Shown: positions 10,929-22,257, numbered from the stretch's first letter. The stretch: 64,000 nucleotides of DNA from Crocodylus rhombifer (GCA_038503035.1 JAVSML010000947.1:101276-165275), one strand, 5' to 3'. The notes: generated by a model from the sequence alone, not told the origin. Numbers and translations are program-made.

Positions 10929-11647
10929 GGGGAGATAAGGATCCAACACAGAAGTGGCAGAAGGTGTCCAAATCCAGAACTGCTATGCTTAGAGTGGTGA
11001 AAGCTCCCCAGGTTCACCTGGGGAACAGGTTCGACACCGTGGCAGCTGTGATGGAGAAAGACAGAGAAATTGCCTCCGGCAGGGACGATGCCACTCCCCA
11101 CATGACAAACAAAGGGCAGAGAGCAAACAGCAGCAGGAAGAAACATTGGGCCCTCGTCATTGGAGACTCCATCCTACGAGGACTGGAAGGTCCCATCTGC
11201 TGGCCTGACCCCATGACGCGAGAGGTCTGCTTCATGCCTGGGGCTCGGGTTAAGGACATCACGGAGAGGATCTTGGCCTACATCTGACCTGCAGACCAGT
11301 ACCCCATGGTTGTCATCCACGTGGGAACAAATGATGCAGCCAGAGGCAACCCTGGCCACATTATGAAGGAATTCAAAGCTCTGGGGGACAAGCTTAAGGA
11401 GACAGGGGCGCAGGTGGTATTCTCCTCTCTTCTTCCGGTGAGTAGGCGAGGACGGCGACATGAGGCCTGCATTGGCAAGGTCAACTAGCATTTATGTAGT
11501 CGGTGCCGCCAGGCAGGCCTTGGGTTTCTAGATAATGACCCATGCTTTTGGGTGGGGGACTTGCTGGGTGGGATGGGCTTCATCTCTCTCCTAAAGGCAA
11601 GCATGTCTTCTCTTCCAGGTTGGCTGATCTCGTATGGCGAGCTTTAA
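10929..11647 (+). pseudogene. CR1 ORF1 with SGNH esterase-like domain (broken)
   Basis: CR1 ORF1 proteins accompany the LINE RNA, and some carry an SGNH-hydrolase (esterase) domain. All the hallmark blocks are visible: ALVIGDSILRG with the nucleophile serine, VVIHVGTNDAARGN with the block containing glycine and asparagine, and DGLHLSPKGK with the aspartate-histidine pair near the C-terminus. The N-terminal part reads QKWQKVSKSRTAMLRV, basic and probably nucleic-acid binding. There is a TGA stop at about 11285, a stop at 11488, and a frame change before the DGLHLS block, which ends in a stop near 11650. The start was not found, because the 5' end is truncated or has been lost. The role of the esterase in transposition is not established. 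Confidence 0.8.
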
Positions 11648-11798
11648 ACTAGTCTCGCCGGGAGAGGGGACTGCAGGAAGACGAGGAGACACCACCCGAG
11701 CAAGACAGGTGACAAATGCAAGGAGTGCCTAGTTAAGAAACAGGGATCCAAACAATATCCCAAATCAGGGGGTCACACATGCAGCTAGGCAAGGCCTT

Positions 11799-14480
11799 AA
11801 ATGCCTATATACCAATGCTCGTAGTATGGGGAACAAACAGGAGGAACTCGCCCCCAGAATAGCCAGTTCAGACCCAGACATAATAGGGCTTACAGAAATG
11901 TGGTGGGATTCATCCCATGACTGGGCAGTTAGCATTAGGGGCTATAGGCTTTACAGGCGGGATAAGAAAAAGAAGGAAAGGTGGGGGTGTCGCGTTCCAT
12001 GTCAAGGAGCAATACACATCCTCTGCCAGCAGAATGGGGTCAGAGAAAGAGCAAGCTGAAGTGTTCCATGGTCAAGATACAAGGGGGTCATGGGGAAAGG
12101 GATTTAACAGTGGGGGTCTACTACAGACCCCCCAACCAAGGGGAGGAGCTGGACCGGGAATTTTCTGGCCAGCTTGCAGAGGCACTTAAGGCAAGGGATG
12201 TAGTTGTCACGGGTGATTTAAATTACCCAGACATCTGCTGGGAGGAACCGTCAGCCAGGTCGGACCATTCCAGGAGGTTCCTGGCTGAGATACAGGACCT
12301 CCACTTAATTCAGGAGGTGCACAGTCCCACCAGAGGAAATGCCCTGTTGGACCTGGGCCTGGCCACAGGTGATGACCTGGTAAGGGGTCTCCAGGTCCTT
12401 GACCACCTGGGTGATAGCGATCATCACTTGCTAGAATTCACCATCCAATGCAGGGTGTCAAGGGCCTGCAGCAAGGCAGTATCCCTAGACTTCAAGAGGG
12501 CCAACTTCAATGAGTTGAGATTAGTGGGAGAGGTGTTGGGGTTCTTGAGAGCAGGGGAACTCAGTGCCCAAGATGAGTGGTCGTTCCTTAAGGAGATGAT
12601 ACTCAGGGCCCAAGGGGTGGCCATCTCAACAAGAAGCAAAGGGTGCAAGAGTGCCCGAAAGCCCCCCTGGCTCACCAAGGGCATCTGGGAATGTCTGATT
12701 GCCAAAAAGGGCGTACAACCAGTGGAAGGGGGGTGCTAACTCCAAAGAGGAGTATACCTCCTCTGCTTGGGCCTGTAGGGGGGCTGTCAGGAAAGTTAAG
12801 GCGGACATAGAGCTAGGACTAGCGTCCAAAATCAAATATAATAAAAAGTCCCTTTTCAAATATATAGGGAGGATGAAGAAAGCACCGGGAAATGTGGGGC
12901 CCCTGCAAGATCCTCTGGGCAATCTGGTGGTTGAGCCAGAGGAGAAAGCAGACTTCTTTAACCAATTCTTCAACTCCATTTTCTTGGGCAGGGACCAGGA
13001 CTTCCCCACCGTGATGCAAGAGGGACTCAAGGATAATGCCTCTAGACCTCAGGTTGGGGAGGACTGGGTTAGAGAGCTTCTGGAGGGGCTGCACGTGTTC
13101 AAATCAGCGGGTCTAGATGCTCTCCATCCCAGGGTGTTGATGGAGCTAGCAGGGGTTATTGCAGGGCCCTTGGCACAGCTTTACAAGCACTTGTGGTGCT
13201 CGGGCCAGGTGCCAGATGATTGGAAGATAGCCAACATGGTCCTCAGCTTTAAAAAGGGAGGAGAGAGGACCCAGGCAACTATAGGCCTGTCAGTCTTACC
13301 TCAATCCTAGGGAAACTCTTTGAGAAGATCATCAAGCAACACATCTGCGATGGGCTGGCTTCAGGGATGATGCTCAAGGGCAACCAGCACGGTTTCCTTA
13401 GGGGCAGGTCCTGTCAGACCAACCTGATTGCCTTTTATGATCAGGTCACAAAAGCATTGGATGCAGGTGTTGCTGTGGACATAGTCTTTCTGGATTTCAG
13501 CAAGGCCTTTGATACAGTCTCCCACCCCATCCTCATTAAAAAACTAGGTGACTGTGGCATTGATGCCTACACAGTTGTATGGATTGCAGATTGGCTGAAG
13601 GGTCATACTCAGAGGGTGGTGGTGAATGGGTCATATTCGACTTGGGGAGAAGTGGGCAGCAGAGTCCCCCAGGGCTCAGTCCTTGGGCTAGCACTGTTCA
13701 GTTTCTTTATCAGCGATTTGGACGATGGGGTGAAAAGCAGCTTGTTTAAATTCACTGATGATACCAAAATTTGGGGTGAGGTGAGCACGCTAGTAGGGAG
13801 GGAAAGACTGCAGCAAGACCTGGATAAGTTACAGGGGTGGGCTAGCAAAAACAGGATGCGTTTCAATACTGACAAGTGCAGGGTGCTGTACTTGGGCAGT
13901 AGTAACCAGCAGCACACTTACAGAATGGGAAACTCCCTTCTTGAGAGCACAGAGGCAGAAAGGGATCTTGGAGTCATTATTGACTCCAAGATGAACTTAA
14001 GCCGCCAATGCGAGGTCACGGTTGGCAGGGCTAACCGGACCTTGTTGTGCATCCACAGGTGCATCTCTAGCAGGGCCAAGGAGGTGCTCCTCCCCCCTAT
14101 GTGACACTGGTCAGGCCACAGCTGGAGTACTGTGTCCAATTCTGTGCGCCCCACTTCAGGAGGGATGTGGACAACATTGAGAGGGTCCAGAGGAGGGCCA
14201 CCCGCATGATCCAGGGACAACAGGACCTGAACCTGTTCAGCCTTCACAAGTGAAGGCTGAGGAGGGACCTGGTGACCATCTGTAAACTCACTAGTGGGGA
14301 CCAGAAGGGTTTGGGAGAGACCTTGTTTCCTCTAGCATCCCCTGGCATAACAAGGAATAATGGCCACAAGTTTTTGGAGAGTAGGTTTAGATTAGACATC
14401 CGTAAGAACTTGCCTACCTGGCTGGAGTCATTTGAGCCCAGTTTTTCTCCCGCCCAGGCAGGGGGGTCAGACTGGAAGAT
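11799..14480 (+). pseudogene. CR1 ORF2: endonuclease and reverse transcriptase (frameshifted)
   Basis: ORF2 nicks target DNA and primes reverse transcription of the LINE RNA there. Endonuclease: LYTNARSMGNKQEEL, then GLTEMWWDSSHDW (catalytic glutamate), VTGDLNYPDICWEE and GDSDHHLLEF (the SDH motif). Reverse transcriptase: [27 protein letters not shown] (motif A, first catalytic Asp), RVPQGSVLG (motif B) and FTDDTKIW (motif C, where CR1 proteins usually have FADD). The C-terminal RRATRMIQ region follows. I count frame changes near 11980, 12715, 13265 and 14100, plus a stop near 14252. The open pieces are 11981-12739, 12699-13310 and 13367-14104. The copy is dead, but the motifs other than motif C are intact. 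Confidence 0.88.
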
Positions 14481-14723
14481 CTACCAGGTCTCTTCTGACC
14501 CTACTTCTATGATTCTATGTGTGTGAGTCTTTTACTTGTGTCGTCCTTGTCCTTTATTGTTCAGTCCATGGTGTTCTGTGACTGTGAAAGTGTTACTGAG
14601 TGTCTGTGTCAGTGTGAGCAAACCTGAGTGCTGCCTCGTTGCTTGGCAGCAGCACCACTGTTGGCAGGTGGGGGGACTGCCTCACAGAGAACTTCTCTCC
14701 TCAGAGTCTCCAAGGGCATTTAT

Positions 14724-15434
14724 ACACATACTTTTTTTTCCCATGATGCACTGGAGATCTGCCACTTCAGATCAGACTCGATTAATTGAGTCTGCTCCTC
14801 ACACGAGCTGAGGCAAACTGCGCTGCACTGCGCGCAGTTGTCTAAGTGGTGAAATGCGTGTCAGCGCATAGAAAGCACTAGTGTGCTTTTGAACTAAAGC
14901 ACTTCCAATGTGCAGGCAGCCCAAACAAGCAGCCTGGTAACAGCCCAGGAAGGCAACCTGCACTGAAGAAAAAAAAAAGGACCTGGTCCTTCCCTCTGTA
15001 GTTGCAGTGACCCCTGGAACAGCCTAAGCTAGGTGCCTGTGAGCAGGTACAACCGGGGGGTAGGAGGCCACCACTACCACAGGGGGAAACACCAGCCCCC
15101 ATACTGCCCTGCAGCCCAGGGACTGCTCCGCCTGGTGTCACCCTCTGCAGCTGTATTATAGGAAACTAAAACTCCTCAGAGGTGTTTTACTTTGCAGCGC
15201 CCCAAAGTCATTTGCTTCATCCCAAAGTCATTTAAGGCATATTTTACCACCAAATGTGCTACAGCAGCTGGAATAATGTGCAATATGCTGCCGAATGTGC
15301 AAACAGCAATGCCATTAAAGCAGTGCAAAAAGCATTTAACCTGCTTTAAACCCTCTTTAAAGTGTCATCTACAAATAACCTACTGCTTCAATTTAGGGCA
15401 AAGTAAACCCCTGTTTCATCTACACATACACCAT
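14724..15434. mobile_element. Non-autonomous DNA element, family C, copy 1
   Basis: The left end GGGCATTTATACACATAC and the right end (read backwards GGTGTATGTGTAGATG) are weak inverted repeats. The core is GC-rich. Two blocks recur in the copy at 22258-23520: CTCCTCAGAGGTGTTTTAC (15170-15190, reversed in the other copy at about 22341-22360) and TTCAATTTAGGG...TAAACCCC (15390-15413, same direction in the other copy). No clear target duplication. Confidence 0.45.
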
Positions 15435-15739
15435 GATGTGAAACTATTTTGAAACTGGCTGGTAGGTGCTAATGGCCACTCAAGGGAGTCTTGGGGCCAC
15501 AGGCAGTCACGGACCTCATTAAAGCTAATAGGTCTAACAAACTCAGGCCTAGGCTCAAAACAGCTGGGGGTTGTGGGGCTTTTGCCTGAGGCAATAGTCC
15601 ACCTATCAGGTAAGAGTTAAGGTAGGTAGACTGAAAGGAGTTTCTCTAGCTGTAAATTCAGGGGCTACATTGCCAGGTTAAGATTGTGTATTTTGAAAAT
15701 AGAAATCTTGGAGAAGCAGTTGTGAGTGTGACCCTGAGA
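15435..15739. other. Unassigned spacer before CR1
   Basis: Probably the worn 5' part of the CR1 that follows, but no protein motif can be read before about 15745. Confidence 0.4.
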
Positions 15740-17557
15740 AGGAGCTGAAGCAATGCACAGGCAATTCAGGAAGTTTATGGACAGTGTTGGAGACAACCTC
15801 CTGATGCAAGTGCTGAAGCAGCCAACTAGGGGCCATGCTCTTCCTGACCAGCTGCTCACAAATAGGGAAGAATTGGTGGGGAATCTAGTAGTGGATGGCA
15901 ACTTGGGCAGCAGTGGCCATGAGATAATTGAGTTGAGGATCCTTAGGAAAGGAAAGATGAAGAGCAGCAAAGTAAGGAGCCTGGAGCCTGGAGTTCAGAA
16001 AAACAGACTTTGAGTCACTCAGGGAACTCATGGGCAGGATCCCCTGAGAAGCCAGACTGAGAGGGAGAGGAGTCCAAGAGAGCTGGCTGTACTTTAAAGA
16101 AGCCATAATCTTTGAAAACTCATGGCTATCAGGAGAGATGATTAGAGAAGGGCAAACATAGTGCTCATATTTAAGAAAGGGGAAAAGAAGGATCCAGGGA
16201 ACTACAGACCAGTTAGCCTCATCTCAGTCCCTGGAAAAATCAAGGAGCCGATCTGGAAAGAATCCATTTTGAAGCACTTGGAGAAGAAGGTGAACAGTCA
16301 GCATGAATTCACCATGGGCATGTCATGCCTGACCAACCTGATTGCCTTCTATGATGGGGTGACTGGCTTTGTGGATGCAGGAAAACCAGTGGATGTGATA
16401 TACCTTGATTTCAGCAAGGCTTTTGATATGGTCTTCCACAACATTCTTGAAGGCAAGCTCAGGAAGTATGGGCTGGAAGAATGGACTCTCAGGTGGATAG
16501 AAAACTGGCTGGAGCATCAGGCTTAGAGAGTAGATATCAATGGCTTGATGTCTAGTTGGCAGCTGTATCAAGTGGAGTGCCCCAGGGGTCAGTCCTGGGG
16601 CTAGTTTTTGTTCAATGTCTTCATCAATGACCTGGAAGATGGCATAGAGTGCACCCTCAGCAAGTGTGCAGATGACACCAAGCTGGGGGGAGTAGGAGAT
16701 ATGAAGGAGGGTAGGGTTTGGATTCAGGGTGACCTAGACAAATTGGAGAATTGGGCAAAAAGGAACATCATGAGGTTCAACAAGGACAAGTGCAAAGTCC
16801 TGCATCTAGGATGGAACAATTCTATGTACCAGGACAGGCTGGGGCCTGACTGGCTGGGCAGTAGCCCTGCAGAAAAGGACCTGGGGGTTATAGTGGACAA
16901 TAAGTTGAATATGAGCCAGCTGTGTGCTCCTGTTACCAAGAAGGCTAACAGCATACTGGGCTGCATTGGTAGGAGTGTTGCTAGCAGGTCAAGGGAAGTG
17001 ATTATTTCCCTCTACTGAGCACTGGTGAGGCCACATCTAGAGTAGAGTGTCCAGTTTTGGGCCCCACACTGCAGAAAGTATGTGGACAAATTGGAGAGAA
17101 TCCAGTGGAGGGCAACAAAAATGGTGTGGTGGCAGGGGGACATGACTTATGAGGAAATACTGAGGGAAGTAGGTTTATTTCGTCTCCAGAAGAGAAGACT
17201 GGGAGAGGATTTAATATTAGCTTTCAACTACCTAAAGGGCGGGTCAGAAGAGGATGGAGCTAGTCTGTTCTCAGTGGTGGCAGATGACAAAACAAGGGTC
17301 AATGGTCTCAAATTGTAGCAAGGGAAGTTTAGGTTAGATATTAGGAAGAATTTTCTCACTAGGAGGATAGTAAAACACTGGAACAAGTTACCCAGAGAGG
17401 CTGTGGAATCTTCATCCTTGGAGGTTTTCAAGACCCAGATAGACAAAGCTTTGGCTGGGATGATCTAGTTGGGGATGGTCCTGCTTTGAGCAGGGGGTTG
17501 GACTAGATGACCTCTAGAGGTTCCTTCCAACTCTAATTTTCTAGGATTTTCTATGAT
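15740..17557 (+). mobile_element. CR1 LINE, 5'-truncated with internal deletion
   Basis: An older CR1 whose readable part starts inside the endonuclease. It lacks the region between the end of the endonuclease and the first reverse-transcriptase motifs (around 16110-16150). The 3' end reads GGACTAGATGACCTCTAGAG then ccttccaactctaa. Its subfamily wording matches the split copy at 36866-37095 and 43988-44957. Confidence 0.87.
15745..17318 (+). pseudogene. CR1 ORF2 remnant (endonuclease end and reverse transcriptase)
   Basis: The endonuclease tail reads LMQVLKQPTRGHAL and LTNREELVGN, ending near SSGHEIIELRIL where intact CR1 has a SDHELVEF-like motif, so the catalytic SD is altered. Reverse transcriptase: [39 protein letters not shown] (motif A), then a stop at about 16525 and a shift before GVPQGSVLG (motif B). 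Next come CADDTKLGG (motif C, catalytic DD kept), DKCKVLHLGW, EKDLGVIVDNKLNMS, and the C-terminal LERIQWRATKMV and RLQKRRLGEDL. At least two stops (16525, 17018) and two frame changes make it inactive. Confidence 0.85.
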
Positions 17558-18069
17558 AGTTTCTTGTGTGCAGAACTCACTGGAATGGCAGAAATGGGCT
17601 GAGGAAACTGCAACAGGCAGTAGCTTTGTTCTGCATCAGGGCAGGGATATTTTTGGTAAATTCCTTTTATTTACAAAGATAACACATGACTTGTACTGGT
17701 CATTTCTCAGTGTAATGTAAACAGCCTTGCAAAACTGTAGGCCATATGTAGGTCTGTGCAGCCTGACCAAGGCTTGACCTATGCAGCAATGAGGTAAGTT
17801 AAGCATCCATAGTAATAAGGTTTATTAACATAACACAAAGAAGTAAAAAAGGTTTGGTGTAGTCTCAAAGTATAACAAAGTACAGAAAAACTCTGCTAGA
17901 GGATTGGTGCAGCTTCAAAGCACAACCAAATATGAAACATTCTGTATTAGATATGTAGTCTGGTTAAACAAAGAAATTTGGGACTTCTCTGAAGCTCGGC
18001 AAAAAAGAAGAACCAGGCCACTGAAAGTCCCCAAGAGAACAGAGAAGTCTGACCAATGGGCCTGTTTTC
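17558..18069. other. Unassigned spacer
   Basis: No gene or repeat end is recognisable. A loose duplication of GGTTTGGTGTAGTCTCAAAG and GATTGGTGCAGCTTCAAAG is seen at 17850-17920. Confidence 0.45.
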
Positions 18070-18175
18070 TAGGGCTGTGCGAAACAGCACCATTCCATTT
18101 CAACTTCTGTTTTGACATTTCAACTGGACAGTGTTTTGTTTCGAGTTTCATTTCTGGTCCACTTCCAGGTTTGAA
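18070..18175 (+). mobile_element. hAT element left-end fragment
   Basis: TAGGGCTGTGCGAAACAGC followed by CATTTCAAC and TTGTTTCGAGTTTC words is the usual look of short sauropsid hAT ends. No matching right end is found before family A text begins, so this is a fragment. Confidence 0.45.
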
Positions 18176-18849
18176 AGCCTAAGCCTGGGTTGATTCAATC
18201 TTTGCAGGTTAGACTAACCTGCCTAGGTGGAACCAGTTTGCAAGTGTACAGACATTCCCACTAGACTGAGGAAATGCAGGCACATGCCTGCAATGGCTCA
18301 GGCTAGAAGCCACGGGGTACTAGAGCATCCCTTTCTTCCCTTCTATGGTGCTGAGCTGAGGGGGGAGGTGTGGCCAGTGCCCAGGAGGATATTTTGATTA
18401 GGGAGGGGTTTAAAAACCCACCTTGCCTGCACAGTCCCAGGCTTTTCCCTGCTGGCTGGTCAAGGGGCGGGAGTGTTGCCAGATCCTAGCCTCCAGCTAG
18501 CACTCTGAGGCAAAGGGGAGAGGGGTAGGGAATATTTGTGTGCACTATACATTTGTTGATGATGCTGAGTTTTTCAATCTCCTTCTCCCTAGTTCTTCAT
18601 ACTGTTTGCAGCAAACCTGACAGGCAAGGGAGCCAGCAAGGAGCCGATGACACAATGTTTAGCAACCCATCTAGAGAACAAAGATCTCTCTCGTTAGTTC
18701 AAGCTCTTTTTAAAAACCTTTTTCCAAAGAAGGAATAGAGTGACATTACCAGCTGACCTGTTGATTAGCTCCAAAAAGCCCTAAGCAGACACTCTTCTGT
18801 CTTTCTTTGTCCTGTCCCAGTGAAATTGGACACCCCCCCACCCAGCATT

Positions 18850-19940
18850 AGCTAACATACCACATGCTGGCTAGGGTCCATGGGGCCACAGTGGATGCTG
18901 TGGGGGGGAGGGGGTGTCCCCGATAGAACTTCTTGTGTCGTTCCTGGGAGGTCTGCCTTCCTGGTCATTGGCTACTCCCCGTCCGGACCTGCTTGACACC
19001 GTGGGTGATTGTTCTCCCTCGTCGCCAACCCCGCTCTTGTCTGCCATGACTTGCTGTTTTCCTAGTGAGCGGGACTAGTTCAAAGGTCCCTCAGTGGCCT
19101 GGGATTTGGCCCACTGGTTGCACACGGGGCTCCGCCACCCCTACACCCCGGCCTCACGCCACCTATGGGCTCCACATGCCCGTGCTTGCTCCGTGTTACT
19201 TCTGCAAGCTTCCTACACGTGGTTCGCACTTGATCCCACCTCACTGTTTGCCCCTTCACCCACACCTACACCGGTGCCTCAGTCACCCTGTCTGAATACC
19301 CCGCACCACACGCCCTTCACCCTGTGGGACCCTCCACTCTCGGAGTCACCGATAGCCTTACAGCTTCTCCATCACTCTACCAGATCCCACTTAACTCAAA
19401 TGGGACGGGGGAAGGGATGTCCCTTTAACTGTCCTGAGGCAGCTCCACTCCTATTCCTTTAACCTGTAGCAGCTGATCTTGGCGGCGGTCCCTCCCCGAT
19501 CTCTCTCCAGCCAGGTGATCGGTGATCTTTCGCCCCTCTTCGAGGTGACTCTTGCCTAGCGTCCCAGCACTTACTTCAGGGTCTTTCTGGGACATCCCAA
19601 TCTCCGGCCACTCACCTGATCCACCGCTCCTGCGGCCATCCGCCGGCGTCCCTGTCGTCACGTGTCTCTCAGGGGTCACTGCTCCCTCCGACCCGCTTGC
19701 TCGCTGATCCCCGTCCGCAGTTCCCTCGCTGTCGCTGGCTCCAGCTGCGTCCGGGCTCCTGTGCTTCCCCACTGCCGCTGGAGTGGCGCCTGCCATTTTT
19801 AAATCCCCCGGCCAGCGTCTGCCGCTGCGGTCAGCTGCTGACCGCAGCTGTACAAAGATGCAGCTGACGAGCCGCGCAAGTTTTCCCTTCGGCTCGGAGT
19901 TTCTCCTGTCCTGGGCTTCAGGTAAGTGTCTTCTGTTACC
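18850..19940. other. CpG-rich block of unknown origin
   Basis: CpG dinucleotides are far more frequent here than elsewhere in the window; in 19470-19790 I count more than 25 in about 320 bases. That indicates a recent insertion that has not yet lost its CpGs, or an unmethylated CpG island. On the minus strand it holds two Met-started acidic, Ser/Gly-rich frames (19796 downward and 19047 downward). Splice-donor-like CAG|GTGAGT (19615 downward) and GTAAGT (about 19576) also lie on the minus strand. I see no TG...CA termini, poly-A tail or target duplication that would define an element. Possibilities: promoter and 5' leader of a LINE or LTR element, or a host first exon read leftward. Confidence 0.5.
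19425..19796 (-). CDS. Hypothetical acidic Ser/Gly-rich ORF in CpG block
   Basis: This 123-codon frame starts MAGATPAAVGKHRSPD. It is rich in Gly, Ser, Asp and Arg, has no hydrophobic segment and matches no domain I know. TTTAAAA stands directly before the start codon. A good splice donor (CAG|GTGAGT, junction at 19616/19615) after about 60 codons suggests the translated part, if real, would be a first exon. A second minus frame of 58 codons (19047 to 18871) starts MADKSGVGDEGEQ and has similar composition. Without a partner exon or homologue I cannot say whether either is expressed. Confidence 0.25.
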   Translation of the reverse strand: MAGATPAAVGKHRSPDAAGASDSEGTADGDQRASGSEGAVTPERHVTTGTPADGRRSGGSGEWPEIGMSQKDPEVSAGTLGKSHLEEGRKITDHLAGERSGRDRRQDQLLQVKGIGVELPQDS

Positions 19941-20364
19941 TCGTGCCCCGTGACAGGAGGGATCCCTGCTTGAGCAGCAAGTGGCGAGATGGGGCAGGGG
20001 GAAGTCAGGCAGACCCTACTGTGCCTGCAGTTTCCCCCAGAACTTTGCCTAGGGAGCAGAGGTGTGGGGCCAGCCCTGCTCTCTGGAGCAGACAACCCAG
20101 CCCAGCCCAGCCTAGGGCTGCAAAGCATCTGGGATGCCAGGTGACTCTGGTTTAACTTAAACCAGGAAGGGGTCTGGGATAGACATTGCATAAACTGGTT
20201 TGACCCAAATCAGTTAAGACTGATATTACATTGAACTAGGTTTATCTTAAACCAGTTTCAGGTATTTTGAAAAGGTTTGTGTGCACTGAACTTACGTTCT
20301 GTTACAGGTTTAACCCAGTTTCTGATCACTTAAACTGAATTACATTTAATGCCTGTCCCTAGCC

Positions 20365-21778
20365 CTATAGAACACAGGCCAAGCATCTTCACACAAGGAT
20401 TTTCAGAATGGAAAAAGTATTCACCCCTATTATCTTAAGGACGCAATGGTGAGCACTAGGGTTTGTGATTGAACTAGAGTATATCCTTAATCAACAGCAC
20501 ATGTTTTGGAGGTATCACCTCTGATCCACTCACCTCCAGGAAACCTATGGCCTCCAGTTGCACCTATTCCATTCCGAAAAGTATGTAGAAATGCACTGTG
20601 TACACAACTCTCTTTCAGCTTCAGGAGGTGTGCAGGATGCCAGGCTGAAAGGTGCTGACTGGGTCTGATTCAGAAATGGCTACTTTCCCCCCCGTTACAA
20701 AAAATAGATTACATTAAAAATTGCAGATAAGATTGAGAAAGATTAGTAAAATCAGGTTTTCATCCAAAAGCAAAAAAGGAAACTAAAAATCCCCGAAATG
20801 AAACAAAAATCAAAAGCTGAAAATGTTTACCATATATTACATCTGATTTTCCAACTTTCACCTTTTTTTCTCTTTATTTATTATTATTTTTATGCTAACC
20901 AAAGCAGAAAGTTTCAAAATTACTCACTGAAATGCACATTTTCCACAAACCTTCCTTTTTGTGACAAGCAGCCATTTTGTTGTTCAGGGAAAAAGACACT
21001 ACTACAATTAAAGACTTCTGAAATGCTCCAGCACTGAAGACATGTAGGGCAGAGGGGGCTAAATTGACTGGGGAAGGTTGCCTGCTCTGACATAACCTGT
21101 ATGCTCCAGCCACAGCTTGTGTCAGCAAGAGGGAATCAAGACTATTGCCAGCAGCCTTTGTTGCTCAGTAGGGAAGAATTAGCTATGTGTGTGCCTGACA
21201 AGTACTGCCAGGCAGCAAGCAGATCCCCTGTACAAGACAGTCTTGAAGACACTCCTGTCCTTTTCTCATTTCTCCTTCAATTGGCCTCCCTTGGTTTATG
21301 TGAGTTATGTCCGCCATCTATTAGTGCTACTTAACCTTCCTCTGGAATGAATGAGAGGATTTCAATTCTCCCCCCAATAAAATGAGCATCCATAGGAATG
21401 TAAATGGTCTAAAATTGCAATTTATATGAATCATATCCCTGTGTTTGAAACTAGTGCATGTTTTATTGCTGTGCCAGTACTTCATTATATTTTAAACCTG
21501 ACTCTGGGATGGTAACCCAAGGAAATATGGGTCCCAGTTTCCTTTTCTGATTGCCTGGCAAACATTCCACTGTAGCAAGCTAATTCAACTGCTTACAGCT
21601 CGATTCAGTAAAAATAAACTTTGGTAGTTGCAGTATTGACGGCTATGGAAATATTGTCTGCATCATATGTTGGTGGATCAGGCAAGAGCTCTAAAATATG
21701 CAAATGATTGACAGTTTCTGACCTGCAGTTTCACAGAATATAAATACATTCATAAGCAGCCATGATATAGGTGAGCTG
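20365..21778. other. Unassigned sequence
   Basis: No gene. Around 20690-20830 there is A-rich text (aaatccccgaaatgaaac) like the inside of short hAT elements, but no ends. The rest is plain AT-rich sequence. Confidence 0.45.
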
Positions 21779-22252
21779 CCTGGCCTCTGATTGGAGGAGC
21801 TGGAAGCAGAGTTGGGAACCTCTCAGGTCACTGCTCAAACCCTTCCTGGAGCTGGGGAGCCTCTCCTGCTGGCTGCAGCCTCTCCCAGGGGATCCTGGAG
21901 CCCAGTGGGGAGTCTCTCCTGCCAGCCACACGCCGCGCTGCTGAGGGTCCCACTGCTGCCTGCAGGTCCTGCTCTTTCAGGCTCTTCTGGGGCACTGCTT
22001 CTGCCCTGCTGGCCCAGCTCTTGTTAGCTCTGTGAAGCTCCTTCCTTGTCCCTCGCTGGTCTTTTCCCTGAGTCAGCCCATGCTGCCCCTTTTATGCCCC
22101 TCCAGGTGACCCAAGGGGCCAATCAGGGGACACGGGGTGGGGGGGGAGAGTTTCTGGGGTCTGACTGGTGCAGAAAGGGAATCCCAAGTCCTCCAATCAT
22201 CTTTTGCCCTTTCAAAACCCCTGGGCTAGGTCACTGCCAGCTAGCCCGTCAC
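21779..22252 (-). mobile_element. LTR-like repeat with TATA and CCAAT boxes
   Basis: Read on the minus strand it begins GTGACGGGCTAGCTGGC, contains GATTGGCCC, then the TATA-like CATAAAAGGGGC (about 22085-22098), and runs on as GC-rich leader. It is flanked by AGCTG on both sides (21774-21778 and 22253-22257), a 5-bp duplication as retroviral-type integrases make. The usual CA end is not seen, so solo LTR is probable but not proven. Confidence 0.4.
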
Positions 22253-22257
22253 AGCTG

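Larger units (their letters stand above)
10929..14525 (+). mobile_element. CR1 LINE, near full length with ORF1 and ORF2
   Basis: A non-LTR retrotransposon of about 3.6 kb. In order it holds ORF1 with an esterase domain, a short spacer, ORF2 with an AP-type endonuclease and a reverse transcriptase, and a 3' end of the common form ggtctcttctgacc ... CTATGATTCTATG. The tail therefore differs from that of the 9293 and 37391 copies, marking a separate CR1 subfamily. Both ORFs are broken, so it can no longer move by itself. Confidence 0.9.
18176..20364 (+). mobile_element. Family A DNA element, copy 2, with large CpG-rich core
   Basis: The left part (GATTCAATCTTTGCAGGTTAG) and the right part (TTTAACTTAAACCAGGAAGG to GTCCCTAGCC at 20364) match copies 1 and 3. 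The extreme left terminus is missing. Between them is about 1.7 kb, of which 18850-19940 is unusually CpG-rich and absent from the other copies. That block is either a later insertion or captured sequence. Confidence 0.55.

Noticed and set aside
19094..19462. Plus-strand Pro/His-rich frame
   Set aside because: Opposite strand of the CpG-rich block, no domain, composition-driven.
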